Source of the DNA: Candidatus Kaistia colombiensis
GTDB lineage: Bacteria; Pseudomonadota; Alphaproteobacteria; Rhizobiales; Kaistiaceae
Direction of reading: 5' to 3'
NCBI GenBank assembly: GCA_029203105.1
Contig: CP119318.1
Span: forward strand, 2,618,501 to 2,682,500
DNA length: 64,000 nucleotides
The stretch's first letter is position 1. Every line of letters starts with the position of its first letter. Below, piece after piece: positions 16,598 to 26,009 of the stretch. The notes under the pieces were generated by a model. That model searched no databases. It was not told where the DNA came from and saw nothing but the letters and a program-made list of their open reading frames with translations. The translations under genes were made by a program, and so were the position numbers.

Positions 16598-18796
16598 ATG
16601 GACCAGAAGAATCCTGACGCCAGGGCAGCCTTGGCTGCGATTGAGGTAGAGACGACAGAGGCGACCCGGCTGCGTCACAGCTCGGAGCGCTTCATCAATC
16701 GCGAGCTCTCCTGGCTGGAGTTCAATCGCCGCGTCCTTGAGGAATCGGGCAATCCGCAGCATCCGCTGCTGGAGCGGCTGCGCTTTCTCTCGATCTCGGC
16801 CAACAATCTCGACGAGTTCTTCATGGTGCGCGTCGCCGGCCTGCGCGGCCAGCAGCGCGAAGGCGTGAGCATGACTAGCGACGACGGCCTGACGCCGAGC
16901 GAGCAGTTGGTCAAGATCGCGGACGCCGTCTCCTCTCTGGCCTCCGATCAGCAAAACCGCTGGGCCGAGCTGCGCGGCGAACTGGCGATCGCCGGTATCG
17001 TCCTGGTCGACTCGGCTGGCCTCAGGGAAGGCGAGCGGGACTGGCTCGAGGGCTATTTCATGGACTCGGTCTTCCCGGTCCTGACGCCGCTCGCCATCGA
17101 TCCGGCGCATCCGTTCCCGTTTATCCCCAATCTCGGCTTCTCGCTGGTGCTGCAGCTGGTGCGCCCGGCGACCGGCAGTCGCATGACGGCGCTGCTGCGC
17201 GTGCCGATGACGCTCGACCGGTTCATCCGCCTGCCGGCGTCGGAGACGGGCATCGAGCGGTTCATCAGCCTTGAGAACGCCGTGTCGCTGTTCACGGCCC
17301 GTTTGTTCCCGAGCTACTCGATCGAGGGTATTGGCGCCTTCCGCATCATCCGCGACTCCGACATCGAGGTCGAGGAAGAGGCGGAGGATCTGGTCCGCTT
17401 CTTCGAAACGGCGCTGAAGCGCCGCCGCCGCGGTTCGGTGATCCGCCTGGAGATCGAATCCGCGACGCCGGACGCGCTGCGCAATTTCGTCGCCGGCGCG
17501 CTGGCCGTGCTGCCGGACGAGATCTTCCTGGTCGACGGCATGCTGGCGCTGAACGACCTGTCGCAACTGGTCGGGCTGGATCGTCCTAACTTGAAGTTCC
17601 CGCCCTACCAGGCCCGCTTCCCGGAGCGCATCCGCGAAAACGGCGGCGATTGCTTCGCGGCGATCCGCAAGAAGGACCTGATCGTTCACCACCCTTACGA
17701 GTCGTTCGACGTCGTGGTGCAGTATCTGCGCCAGGCCGCCCTCGATCCGGACGTCGTGGCGATCAAGCAGACGCTCTATCGGACCTCGAAGGACAGCCCG
17801 ATCGTCCGCGCTTTGGCGGAAGCCGCCGAGGCCGGCAAATCGGTGACGGCGCTGGTCGAGCTCAAGGCGCGCTTCGACGAGGAAGCCAACATCAAGTGGG
17901 CTCGCGACCTGGAACGGGCCGGCGTGCAGGTCGTCTACGGTTTCATCGAGCTGAAGACCCATGCCAAGCTGTCGCTGGTGGTCCGTCGCGAGGGTGGGGC
18001 GCTGGTCAGCTATGTCCATATCGGTACCGGCAACTATCACCCGGTCACGGCGCGCGTTTATACGGATCTTTCCTATTTCTCGGACGATCCGGCGATTGCC
18101 CGCGATGTGGCGCGCATCTTCAACTACATCACCGGCTACACCGAGCCGGTCGAGATCGAGCGCCTGTCGACCTCGCCGCATTTCCTGCGCAAGCGCATCC
18201 TCGACCTGATCTATGCCGAGATCGACCATGTGAAGGCCGGCCGGCCGGGCGCGATCTGGATGAAGATGAATTCGCTCGTCGATCCGCAGATCATCGACGC
18301 GCTCTATGATGCCAGCCGGGCCGGGGTTGAGATCGATCTCGTGATCCGCGGAATCTGTTGCCTGCGGCCCGGCGTACCGGGACTTTCGGATCGTATCCGG
18401 GCCAAGTCGATCGTCGGTCGCTTCCTGGAGCACGCCCGCATTCTCTGCTTCGGCAACGGCCACGGGTTGCCCTCGCCGGAAGCGATCGTTTATATCGGGT
18501 CGGCGGACCTGATGCCGCGGAACCTTGATCGTCGTGTCGAAGCGATGATCCCGATGCTGAATCCGACCGTGCACGAACAGGTGCTCGATCAGATCATGGT
18601 CGCCAACTTGAAGGACAACCAGCAGAGTTGGGAGATCCAGCCTGATGGAACGTCCAAACGGATCGTGCCGCGGAAGGGCGAAGAAGTCTTCAACGCCCAT
18701 CAGTATTTCATGACGAACCCGAGTCTCTCTGGCCGTGGAAAATCGCTCAAAAACAGCTCCCCTCGGTCAATCGGAAGCCGACCTGCCAAGTCTTGA
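16598..18796 (+). CDS. ppk: Polyphosphate kinase 1
   Basis: A 732-residue enzyme that polymerises the gamma phosphate of ATP into polyphosphate. The N-domain begins FINRELSWLEFNRRVLEE and contains ANNLDEFFMVR. The phospholipase-D-like catalytic half has FIELKTHAKLSLVVRR with the histidine expected to be phosphorylated, HIGTGNYHPVTARVYTD, and a second histidine in FLEHARILCFGNG. Length is normal for the family. ppx follows within 1 nt of the stop codon, so synthesis and degradation of polyphosphate are coupled in one transcript. Confidence 0.96.
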   Translation: MDQKNPDARAALAAIEVETTEATRLRHSSERFINRELSWLEFNRRVLEESGNPQHPLLERLRFLSISANNLDEFFMVRVAGLRGQQREGVSMTSDDGLTPSEQLVKIADAVSSLASDQQNRWAELRGELAIAGIVLVDSAGLREGERDWLEGYFMDSVFPVLTPLAIDPAHPFPFIPNLGFSLVLQLVRPATGSRMTALLRVPMTLDRFIRLPASETGIERFISLENAVSLFTARLFPSYSIEGIGAFRIIRDSDIEVEEEAEDLVRFFETALKRRRRGSVIRLEIESATPDALRNFVAGALAVLPDEIFLVDGMLALNDLSQLVGLDRPNLKFPPYQARFPERIRENGGDCFAAIRKKDLIVHHPYESFDVVVQYLRQAALDPDVVAIKQTLYRTSKDSPIVRALAEAAEAGKSVTALVELKARFDEEANIKWARDLERAGVQVVYGFIELKTHAKLSLVVRREGGALVSYVHIGTGNYHPVTARVYTDLSYFSDDPAIARDVARIFNYITGYTEPVEIERLSTSPHFLRKRILDLIYAEIDHVKAGRPGAIWMKMNSLVDPQIIDALYDASRAGVEIDLVIRGICCLRPGVPGLSDRIRAKSIVGRFLEHARILCFGNGHGLPSPEAIVYIGSADLMPRNLDRRVEAMIPMLNPTVHEQVLDQIMVANLKDNQQSWEIQPDGTSKRIVPRKGEEVFNAHQYFMTNPSLSGRGKSLKNSSPRSIGSRPAKS

Positions 18797-18797
18797 G

Positions 18798-20349
18798 ATG
18801 GATATCGGCATCGGGGGAACCCTGCTGACGCATGAACATGCGCCGGGACGGCTGAACGGCAGCGGTCCCGTCGCGATCATCGACATCGGTTCCAACTCGG
18901 TTCGCCTCGTCGTCTACGAGCGCTTGAGCCGCACGCCGATGGCCGCTTTTCAACGAAAAGGAACTGGCCGGCCTCGGTCGCGGCATCGCCGCGACCGGCC
19001 GTCTGAACGACCAGGCCGTCGAGGCCTCGCTGGCGGCTATCCGCCGTTTCATGGGCCTTTGCGAGCAGATGCAGGTCGACGTCCGTGCATGTGCTGGCCA
19101 CCGCCGCGGCGCGCGAGGCCGCGAACGGCCCCGAGTTTCTGGCCCAGGTCGAGGATATCACCGGCGCCGAGTCGGCGCTGCTGAGCGGTCCGGAAGAGGC
19201 GCGGCTTTCCGCCATGGGCGTGCTGTCGGGCATCCACGAGCCGGATGGCATCGCCGGCGATCTCGGCGGCGGCAGCCTTGAGGTGGTCGACATCAAGGGC
19301 CGCGAGATTGGCCTCGGCGAGACCTTCCCGCTCGGCGGCCTTCGCCTCGAGGAAGTCTCCGAGAAGACGCTTGAAGAAGGCCGAGAAGATCGCCTCCGAC
19401 GCGCTCGCGGGCTCGGCCGTCCTCGCCAAGGGGCAGGGCAGGCCCTTCTACGCCATCGGCGGCACCTGGCGCTCGCTCGCCCGCCTGCACATGCGTCAGA
19501 AGGGCTATCCGCTGCATATCATGCACGAATATGCGATCCCGGCCGGACGAGGCGCTCGACTTCTGCCGCATGGTCGCGCGCCGCGACGCGGAATCGCTCG
19601 ATTCGATCGAGGCCGTGTCGAAGAGCCGCCGCCTGCTGCTGCCCTATGGCGCGATCGTGCTGGAGCAGGTCATCCGCGCGATGAAGCCGTCGATGATCAT
19701 CCTGTCGGCGCTCGGCGTGCGCGAGGGGCTGCTCTACGACCTCCTCGACACCGAGACGCAGCAGCTCGACCCGCTGATCGCCGCCGCCGACGAACTGGCG
19801 TGCTGCGTTCGCGCTCGCCCGGCCATGCGCGCGAACTTGGTCCCTGGACCGGGCCAGGCGCTGGCCGCCATCGGCATCGAGGAGACGCCCGACGAGGTCC
19901 GCCTGCGCACGGCGGCCTGCCTGCTGGCCGATCTCGGCTGGCGCGGCCATCCCGATTATCGCGGCGAGCAGAGCCTCAACATGATCGCGCATGGCTCCTT
20001 CGTCGGCATCGACCATCCCGGCCGCGCCTATCTGGCGCTCGCCAACTACTATCGCCACGAGGGGCTCGTCGACGAGCACATCTCCTCGCGCATCCGCGAG
20101 CTGGCGACGACGCGCCTGCTGGAGCGGGCCCGCGCGCTGGGTGCCGCGCTGCGTGTCGCCTATCTGGTCTCCGGCGCCATGTCCGGCGTTATCCCGCGTA
20201 CCCGGATGGAGGTGCGCGGCGATCAGTTGACCCTGGTGCTGCCGCCCGATCGCGCCATGCTGGCCGGCAGCCGCCTGCAGCGTCGCGTCGCCCAATTGGC
20301 CAAGCTCGGCGCGATGAAGCCCGCCATCGTCGTCGAAGAACTCACCTGA
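18798..20349 (+). pseudogene. ppx: Exopolyphosphatase Ppx/GppA, frame broken by four 1-nt insertions
   Basis: Correcting four one-base doublings gives a 515-residue exopolyphosphatase. They are at GG 18941-18942, CC 19083-19084, TT 19371-19372 and GG 19545-19546. The restored protein has the ASKHA signatures VAIIDIGSNSVRLVVYE, VLATAAAREA, GIAGDLGGGSLEVVDIK and FYAIGGTWRSLARLH, then the C-terminal helical/HD-like part with RGEQSLNMIAHGSF. Total length 1552 nt is 4 nt over a multiple of three, exactly as expected. Each error doubles a single base, so consensus error is likelier than four mutations in a gene with otherwise intact residues. ATG 18798 is chosen; a GTG at 18735 would overlap ppk. 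Confidence 0.88.
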
Positions 20350-20375
20350 TCCGCCGCGGCGGCAGGCACAAAAAG

Positions 20376-20405
20376 AAAGCGCCGACGGCGGGCCGTCGGC
20401 GCTTT
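20376..20405. terminator. Bidirectional terminator between ppx and rnd
   Basis: A 13-bp perfect stem (20376-20388 with 20393-20405) with a CGGG loop, flanked by A-rich and T-rich ends, lies between two converging genes. Confidence 0.88.
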
Positions 20406-20434
20406 GTCGTTCGAGGGATCCTCGATCGGATGGA

Positions 20435-21613
20435 TCAGGCGGCTTCGATCGCCGGCTTCGGTTCGTCGCTGACGATCGTGACGCGGCGACCGTCGAGACG
20501 CAGCGAGATATCGCCCCGCTTCAATTTGAGCGCCTGTTCGCCGAACAATTCGCGACGCCAGCCATGCAGCGGCGGCACGTCGGCATTGTTGTCGCCGGCG
20601 ATCGCTTCCAGGTCGTCGACGGTGGCGATCACGCGCGCCGCGACGCCATGCTCCTCGCTGGTCATCTTGAGCAGGACCTTCAAGAGGTCGACCGCGGCGC
20701 CGTTGCCCTCCGAGGCGGGCTTGACCTTCGGCACCTTGGGCAGCTTGTCCTTCGGCAGATCGACGGCCTTCTTGACGGCGGCGAGGATGTCCTCGGCCGT
20801 GCGCGAGCGCTCGAAGCCGCGCGGAATGGTGCGCAGGCGCGCCAGCGCCTCGGCGGTGGTCGGGTGCTGCTCGGCGATCTCGTAGATCGCATCGTCCTTG
20901 AGGATGCGGCCGCGCGGCACGTCGCGGGCCTGCGCCTCGCGCTCGCGCCAGGCGGCGATTTCCATCAATACGGCCAGCTGCAGCGGCTTCTTGATGCGCA
21001 TCTTGAGGCGCTTCCAGACATTGGCCGGATCCACCTGGTAGGTGTCGACCGAGGTCAGGACGTTCATTTCCTCCGCAACCCAGTCGTTGCGGTTTTCCTT
21101 GTCGAGCTTGGTTTTCAGCGCCTTGTAGACATCGCGCAGATGCGTGACGTCGGCGATCGCATACTCGACCTGCTGCGGCGTCAGCGGACGGCGGCTCCAA
21201 TCGGTGAAGCGCGACGACTTGTCGATCGGGTGGCCGGTAATGCGCCCGACGAGCTGATCATAGCTGATCGATTCGCCAAAGCCGCAGACCATGGCGGCGA
21301 CCTGGGTGTCGAAGATCGGATGCGGAAGGATGCCGCCGAGATGCCAGACGATTTCGATGTCCTGCCGGGCGGCATGAAAGACCTTCACCACGGCCTCGTT
21401 CGCCATCAGGGCGAAGAAGGGGGCGAGGTCCAGGCCCGGCGCTTCGGCGTCGATGACCACGGCTTCGTCCGTGCTCGCGATCTGGATGATGCAGAGCTTC
21501 GGCCAATAGGTGGTCTCGCGCATGAACTCCGTATCGACGGTGACGAAATCGAACCGGGAAAGGCGATCGCAAGCGGCGGCGAGGTGTTCAGTTGTCGTAA
21601 TGATATCGGTCAT
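20435..21613 (-). CDS. rnd: Ribonuclease D
   Basis: A 392-residue 3'-5' exoribonuclease that trims tRNA precursors. The DEDDy residues are visible in VTVDTEFMRE, in HAARQDIEIVWHL and in EYAIADVTHLRDVY. An HRDC domain follows from about residue 210 (WREREAQARDVPRGRILKDD). The C-terminus carries extra sequence after the HRDC. It converges on ppx and shares the terminator there. A single-gene unit in this region. Confidence 0.95.
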   Translation of the reverse strand: MTDIITTTEHLAAACDRLSRFDFVTVDTEFMRETTYWPKLCIIQIASTDEAVVIDAEAPGLDLAPFFALMANEAVVKVFHAARQDIEIVWHLGGILPHPIFDTQVAAMVCGFGESISYDQLVGRITGHPIDKSSRFTDWSRRPLTPQQVEYAIADVTHLRDVYKALKTKLDKENRNDWVAEEMNVLTSVDTYQVDPANVWKRLKMRIKKPLQLAVLMEIAAWREREAQARDVPRGRILKDDAIYEIAEQHPTTAEALARLRTIPRGFERSRTAEDILAAVKKAVDLPKDKLPKVPKVKPASEGNGAAVDLLKVLLKMTSEEHGVAARVIATVDDLEAIAGDNNADVPPLHGWRRELFGEQALKLKRGDISLRLDGRRVTIVSDEPKPAIEAA

Positions 21614-22056
21614 GAAGCTTCTAATAGCGCAGGCCGGCCGGCTTGTCGCGGGGGGAGGCGGCGTCTGCGGATGGAGATAGCCCAGGCTCCGGCGACACCG
21701 GGCGCCAGGAGAAAGCGCCTCATGCGTCGACTGCGGGCCTGGGCAATCCGATTTCCCGCCATGGCGCGCGACGACTAGTCAGTCGCGAGCCAACCGAAAG
21801 GGCCGGAGTACATCCGTCCTGACCCGATCGCTCGGACTGCGACACCTTTCGGTGCGCGGCCCGCATGAAGTGGCTGGGATGAAACTTAGATAGGCGACGA
21901 ATCCTGTATTACAAGGGGAGGCCGCGTGCCGGGGCCGGTTCTTGACAAAGCGGGACCCGCATGCGCTCTTCCGCGCGCGTATGGGCTGAATCCTCGTCGT
22001 CGAGGCCGCTTGTCCGTTCGCCCTGTTGACGCCAGACCAAACCGGATCCCAGCACC
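21614..22056. other. Divergent region between rnd and aspS, no gene recognised
   Basis: About 440 bp with no family match in any frame and no convincing structured RNA. It should carry the promoters of rnd and aspS; I could not assign boxes reliably. Confidence 0.45.
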
Positions 22057-23839
22057 ATGCACCGCTATCGCACCCATACCTGCGGACAACTCCGCGAGAC
22101 CCATGCGGGCGAGACCGTCCGTCTCTCGGGCTGGGTCCATCGCGTGCGAGATCATGGCGGCCTGCTGTTCATCGATCTGCGCGACCATTACGGCCTGACG
22201 CAGATCGTCTGCGATCCTGACTCGCCGGGCTTCAAGGTTGCCGAGTCGCTCCGCTCGGAGTGGTGCATCAAGATTGATGGGCTGGTGAAGCAGCGCACGC
22301 CCGAGACCGTCAACGCCCACCTGCCTACCGGCCAGATCGAAGTGTTCGCGCAGGGGATCGAGGTGCTTGGCGCGGCGAAGGAGCTTCCGCTGCCGGTGTT
22401 CGGCGAGCCGGAATATCCGGAGGACATCCGTCTCAAGTACCGCTTCCTGGATCTTCGCCGCGAGACGCTGCACGCCAACATCGTCAAGCGCACCCAGATC
22501 ATCGCCTCGATGCGCGAGCGCATGACCGAGATCGGCTTCCACGAATACACGACGCCGATCCTGACCGCGTCGTCGCCGGAAGGCGCGCGCGACTTCCTCG
22601 TGCCGTCGCGCATCCATCCCGGCAAGTTCTACGCGCTGCCGCAGGCGCCCCAGCAGTTCAAGCAGCTCTTGATGATGGCCGGCTTCGACCGCTATTTCCA
22701 GATCGCTCCCTGCTTCCGTGACGAGGACCCGCGCGCCGACCGCCTGCCGGGCGAATTCTACCAGCTCGACCTCGAAATGAGCTTCGTCACCCAGGAAGAC
22801 GTCTGGGACACGATGGAGCCGGTGCTGCGCTCGATCTTCGAGAAGTTCGCCGACGGCAAGCCCGTCAGCCAGAAGTTCCGCCGCATTCCCTATGATACGG
22901 CGATCCGCACCTATGGCTCGGACAAGCCCGACCTGCGCAACCCGATCGAGATGCAGGCTGTCACCGAGCATTTCGCCGGTTCCGGCTTCAAGGTGTTCGC
23001 GCGCATGATCGAGGCCGACCCGAAGGCCGAAGTCTGGGCGATCCCGGCCAAGACCGGCGGTAGCCGCGCCTTCTGCGACCGCATGAACTCGTGGGCGCAG
23101 CAGCCAGGGCCAGCCGGGCCTCGGCTATATCTTCTGGCGCAAGGAGAACGACGTCCTCGAGGGTGCCGGCCCCGTTGCCAAGAACATCGGCCCGGAGCGC
23201 ACCGAAGCGGTCCGCCAGCAGCTCGGCCTCGATGATGGCGATGCCGTCTTCTTCGTCGCCGGCGATCCGTCGAAGTTCTACAAGTTCGCCGGCGATGCGC
23301 GCACGCGCGTCGGCACGGATTTGAACCTCGTCGACAAGGACCGGTTCGAGCTCTGCTGGATCGTCGACTTCCCGTTCTACGAATGGGACGACGAGACGAA
23401 GACGCTCGACTTCGCGCACAACCCCTTCTCGATGCCGCAGGGCGGTATCGACGCGCTCAACGGCCAGGATCCGCTGACGATCAAGGCCTACCAGTATGAC
23501 GCCGTCTGCAACGGCTTCGAGATCGCCTCGGGCTCGATCCGTAACCAGCTGCCGGAGACGATGGTCAAGGCGTTCGAGTTGGTCGGCCGCTCCAAGGAAG
23601 ACGTCGAGCGCGATTTCGGCGGTCTCTACCGTGCGTTCCAGTACGGCGCGCCGCCGCATGGCGGCATGGCCGCCGGCGTCGACCGCATCGTCATGCTGCT
23701 CTGCGGCGCGCAGAACCTGCGCGAGATCACGCTGTTCCCGATGAACCAGCAGGCGGAAGACCTGCTGATGGGCGCGCCGAGCGATCCGACGCCGAAGGCG
23801 CTGCGCGAGCTGCACATCCGCCTGAACCTGCCGACCTGA
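22057..23839 (+). pseudogene. aspS: Aspartyl-tRNA synthetase, frame broken by one 1-nt insertion
   Basis: Removing one C of the CC at 23104-23105 joins the halves into a 593-residue class II synthetase, normal for bacterial AspS. The N-terminal OB-fold anticodon domain (LSGWVHRVRDHGGLLFIDLRD) is followed by motif 2 (CFRDEDPRADRLPGEFYQLD), the GAD insertion domain, and motif 3 (HGGMAAGVDRIVML). The joined stretch reads WAQQQGQPGLGYIFWRKEND, exactly what the family has at this place. aspS is normally single-copy and essential, so the frame break is most probably a sequence error and the gene is functional in the cell. Confidence 0.92.
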
Positions 23840-23893
23840 TCGGCAGGGGAGCCGCGAGCCTGTGGACGACGGCGAATAGTTGTTTAGCCGGGG

Positions 23894-23922
23894 TTCACAA
23901 GCGGCGGGTGTCCGTCTATATC
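23894..23922 (+). promoter_or_regulatory. Probable sigma-70-type promoter of the first tRNA-fMet
   Basis: TTCACA at 23894-23899 and TATATC at 23917-23922 are separated by 17 nt and lie about 35 nt before the tRNA. The second copy has TTCTCA-17-TATATG at the same distance, and the 17 nt after the -10 box are identical in both. This conservation supports the call. Confidence 0.7.
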
Positions 23923-23956
23923 ACCACTGCGCGACGACGGAAGTCGCCGCGCTTGA

Positions 23957-24033
<77 letters not shown>

Positions 24034-24043
24034 GCACAATGAG

Positions 24044-24079
24044 AAAACCCCGGTCCTCGCGGCCGGGGTTTTTCTTTTT
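24044..24079 (+). terminator. Terminator after tRNA-fMet copy 1
   Basis: A 10-bp stem (24044-24053 with 24063-24072) is followed by TTTTTCTTTTT. The leading A run lets it also act for the convergent lipoprotein gene at 24127. Confidence 0.9.
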
Positions 24080-24126
24080 GGGAGTCTGGCGGGAGATCAC
24101 TCTCGCGAGGCGCCTCCGAGGGCTTC

Positions 24127-24516
24127 TCAGGGATGGCCCGCAGGCTTCTTTCCAGAGGGCGTGCCATCGGGATTCATTCCGTAACGGCGATAGAGCTCCT
24201 GCTCGTCGCGCGCCAGTTGTGCGTTCATGCGCGCGTCGGCGCTTTTCGCCAGCGCATTTCGCGCCGCCAGCGCGACCGGCGCCTTGACGAAGCTGGAAAT
24301 GCCCGTGGGATCCGCGGAAGCCGCGAGGCTTGTCGCGCCCTGGGCGGCGCCGAACGCGACGGCCTCGGCATTCAGCTGCTTCTCCAGCGCTCGTGTTTCG
24401 TTCGAGAATTGCGGGCCTTGGAAATTGGATTGCGAGCTCTGGCAGGCGGCCAGCGCGAGCGCTGCGACGAGCGAGAGCGCGGAGCGGGCGACAGGGCCAT
24501 TCCGATACAGGTTCAA
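24127..24516 (-). CDS. Small lipoprotein of unknown function
   Basis: 129 residues with a lipoprotein signal peptide: hydrophobic VAALALAACQSS with the lipidated cysteine at position 25. The mature part is Ala-rich and predicted helical, ending in a charged YRRYGMNPDGTPSGKK tail. No domain recognised. It follows the second lipoprotein gene (24562) by 45 nt on the same strand, so the two may be co-expressed. Shared Ala-rich helical character could mean that they work together, but this is only inference. Confidence 0.7.
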   Translation of the reverse strand: MNLYRNGPVARSALSLVAALALAACQSSQSNFQGPQFSNETRALEKQLNAEAVAFGAAQGATSLAASADPTGISSFVKAPVALAARNALAKSADARMNAQLARDEQELYRRYGMNPDGTPSGKKPAGHP

Positions 24517-24561
24517 GATGACGACCTCGGATGTTGAAAACGCGGTCAGCTTGAGCAGCGC

Positions 24562-25014
24562 CTAGTAGCAGGCGACGCTGAAAGGCGCCTGGCGCGTTGC
24601 GGCCGCGGTGACCGGCGCCAGCGAGCGAGCGGCCAGCGCGCCACCCGGTCCGGCGAAGCTGACTGCGGCCATTGCCCCCGTCGCCGCCATGTGTGTCGCT
24701 TGCGCCGCTTTTCCATGCGCCCGGATCTGGTCGATGCAGGATTGCGCCGAGGCATAGCCTCTGGCGCGTTCCTTATCTTCCGCCGTCCCTCCGGGACGGC
24801 TGGCTACCGTCTCGGCCGCCGCCTGGCGACCGGCCATGTCGGCCTTGAGCGCGCCCATCCGCGCGTCGCTGGTGCAGCCGGCTGAGAGCAGGCATAGCGC
24901 CGCAGGCAGGAGCCATCTGGTTCTCCGGATGGGGTGTAGCCCTTTCGGTTCGCGGACACGCGGACGCCGGCCGGCGAGGCGCCGATCTTCTCCGTAGCTG
25001 CGCGCCGCCCCCAT
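24562..25014 (-). CDS. Small lipoprotein of unknown function, start uncertain
   Basis: The supported core starts around WLLPAALCLLSAGCTSD, a clear lipobox. The mature part (about 105 residues) has the helical ADMAGRQAAAETVASR segment and two further cysteines. From ATG 25014 the signal peptide would carry an unusually long, Arg-rich leader of about 33 residues, so translation may begin closer to the hydrophobic core at a start that I cannot identify. First gene of a probable two-lipoprotein unit. Confidence 0.62.
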   Translation of the reverse strand: MGAARSYGEDRRLAGRRPRVREPKGLHPIRRTRWLLPAALCLLSAGCTSDARMGALKADMAGRQAAAETVASRPGGTAEDKERARGYASAQSCIDQIRAHGKAAQATHMAATGAMAAVSFAGPGGALAARSLAPVTAAATRQAPFSVACY

Positions 25015-25393
25015 AAGATCGAAAGTCCCGTCCTGCAATTCCACGCTCCCGTTTTGGCCGGCTGCGGGCAAAACGCCGCCGACGACGGGCGCAGGCGCGC
25101 CCGAAGGATGAAGAGACCCAATTGTGTGTGTGGCGTCTTGCGCCAGCCTCAGGCCAGGCGCAGATGCCGCCCAGGCCGCCTTGGCCCTTGCCCGTTACGG
25201 CAAGCTCCGCCTCGGAGGACTGATCTCGCCGAGCACTAGCGAAATCCTTCGCATCCCCGAAGGGGCAATTGGCTACAATTCTTCTGCTATTTTTCTCGGG
25301 TCCAGCTGCGTAAGGCGCGATCGCAGGGCATTGGGTCCGTCCCGATGGCCAGGTGTGACCGGGTTCGCAGCGCGACACGGCAGGGAACGTAGA
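25015..25393. other. Region upstream of the winged-helix regulator, no gene recognised
   Basis: About 380 bp between divergent genes. Open frames here extend the two flanking genes but lack signatures and ribosome binding sites. A drop in GC near 25255-25300 (GGCTACAATTCTTCTGC) suggests promoter DNA. Confidence 0.4.
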
Positions 25394-25933
25394 ATGGTCA
25401 TTTGTTCAGCATCGGAACTCGAACGCATGAAGAACGCCGACCCCGAGATCGCGCCAAGAGAGGTATTCGACGACGTTTTGCAAATCGAGCGGCATGCAGA
25501 CGTCGCGCTCGATCCGGAGCAGCGCGCGTTGCTGGCATCGGACGTGTCGTGGCTCGAATATCGCGCGGAGTTCCGCAGGCAGATGATCAAGCAGGGCTTT
25601 CTCAAGCATCCCTGGCGGAGCATCTTCGAAGCCGACATGATCTTCACGCTGATCGGCCACAAATGGCTGCAGGGCGAGATCCTGACCGTGAAGCAGGTGG
25701 CGACTTACTTCGAAGCCTTCACCAGTGACGTCACGATCACCCGGCACATCGACGATATGGTGGCTTCCGGCACGCTGGTTCGCAGCCCCGATCCGAAGGA
25801 TCGCCGGCGCTTGCTCCTGATACCGACCCAGCGTCTTTTCGAGATCGGCCGCATCTTCCTGCAAGCGCGCAAGGAGATCGCGCGCAGGCACGGCTACGTC
25901 TACGACCCCGTGCGGGCGGGCGCAGGAGAATAG
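25394..25933 (+). CDS. Winged-helix (MarR-like) transcriptional regulator
   Basis: 179 residues. The C-terminal two thirds look like a winged helix: GEILTVKQVATYFEAFTSDVTITRHIDDMVASGTLVRSPDPKDRRRLLL has a recognition helix followed by a basic wing with the DPKDRR motif common in MarR proteins. The first 60 residues are unlike known domains. ATG 25394 has AGGGA upstream. Target genes unknown; the secreted protein downstream (77 nt away, same strand) is a candidate. Confidence 0.78.
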   Translation: MVICSASELERMKNADPEIAPREVFDDVLQIERHADVALDPEQRALLASDVSWLEYRAEFRRQMIKQGFLKHPWRSIFEADMIFTLIGHKWLQGEILTVKQVATYFEAFTSDVTITRHIDDMVASGTLVRSPDPKDRRRLLLIPTQRLFEIGRIFLQARKEIARRHGYVYDPVRAGAGE

Positions 25934-26009
25934 ACGTCAAATTGCAGTCGATCCGCTTTGATCGCTCCGATCGCAATCAATAGGCATGGCCAGCACCAGG
26001 GGAGAGGCC

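Noticed and set aside
14656..18700. Very long open frames on the minus strand opposite perM, hdaA and ppk (629 and 752 codons)
   Set aside because: Antisense frames in GC-rich DNA with low-complexity Arg/Asp/Gln-rich products; the plus-strand genes have clear family signatures.
23101..23320. Programmed ribosomal frameshifting in aspS
   Set aside because: No slippery heptamer or downstream pseudoknot is apparent, and the same type of one-base doubling occurs four times in nearby ppx.
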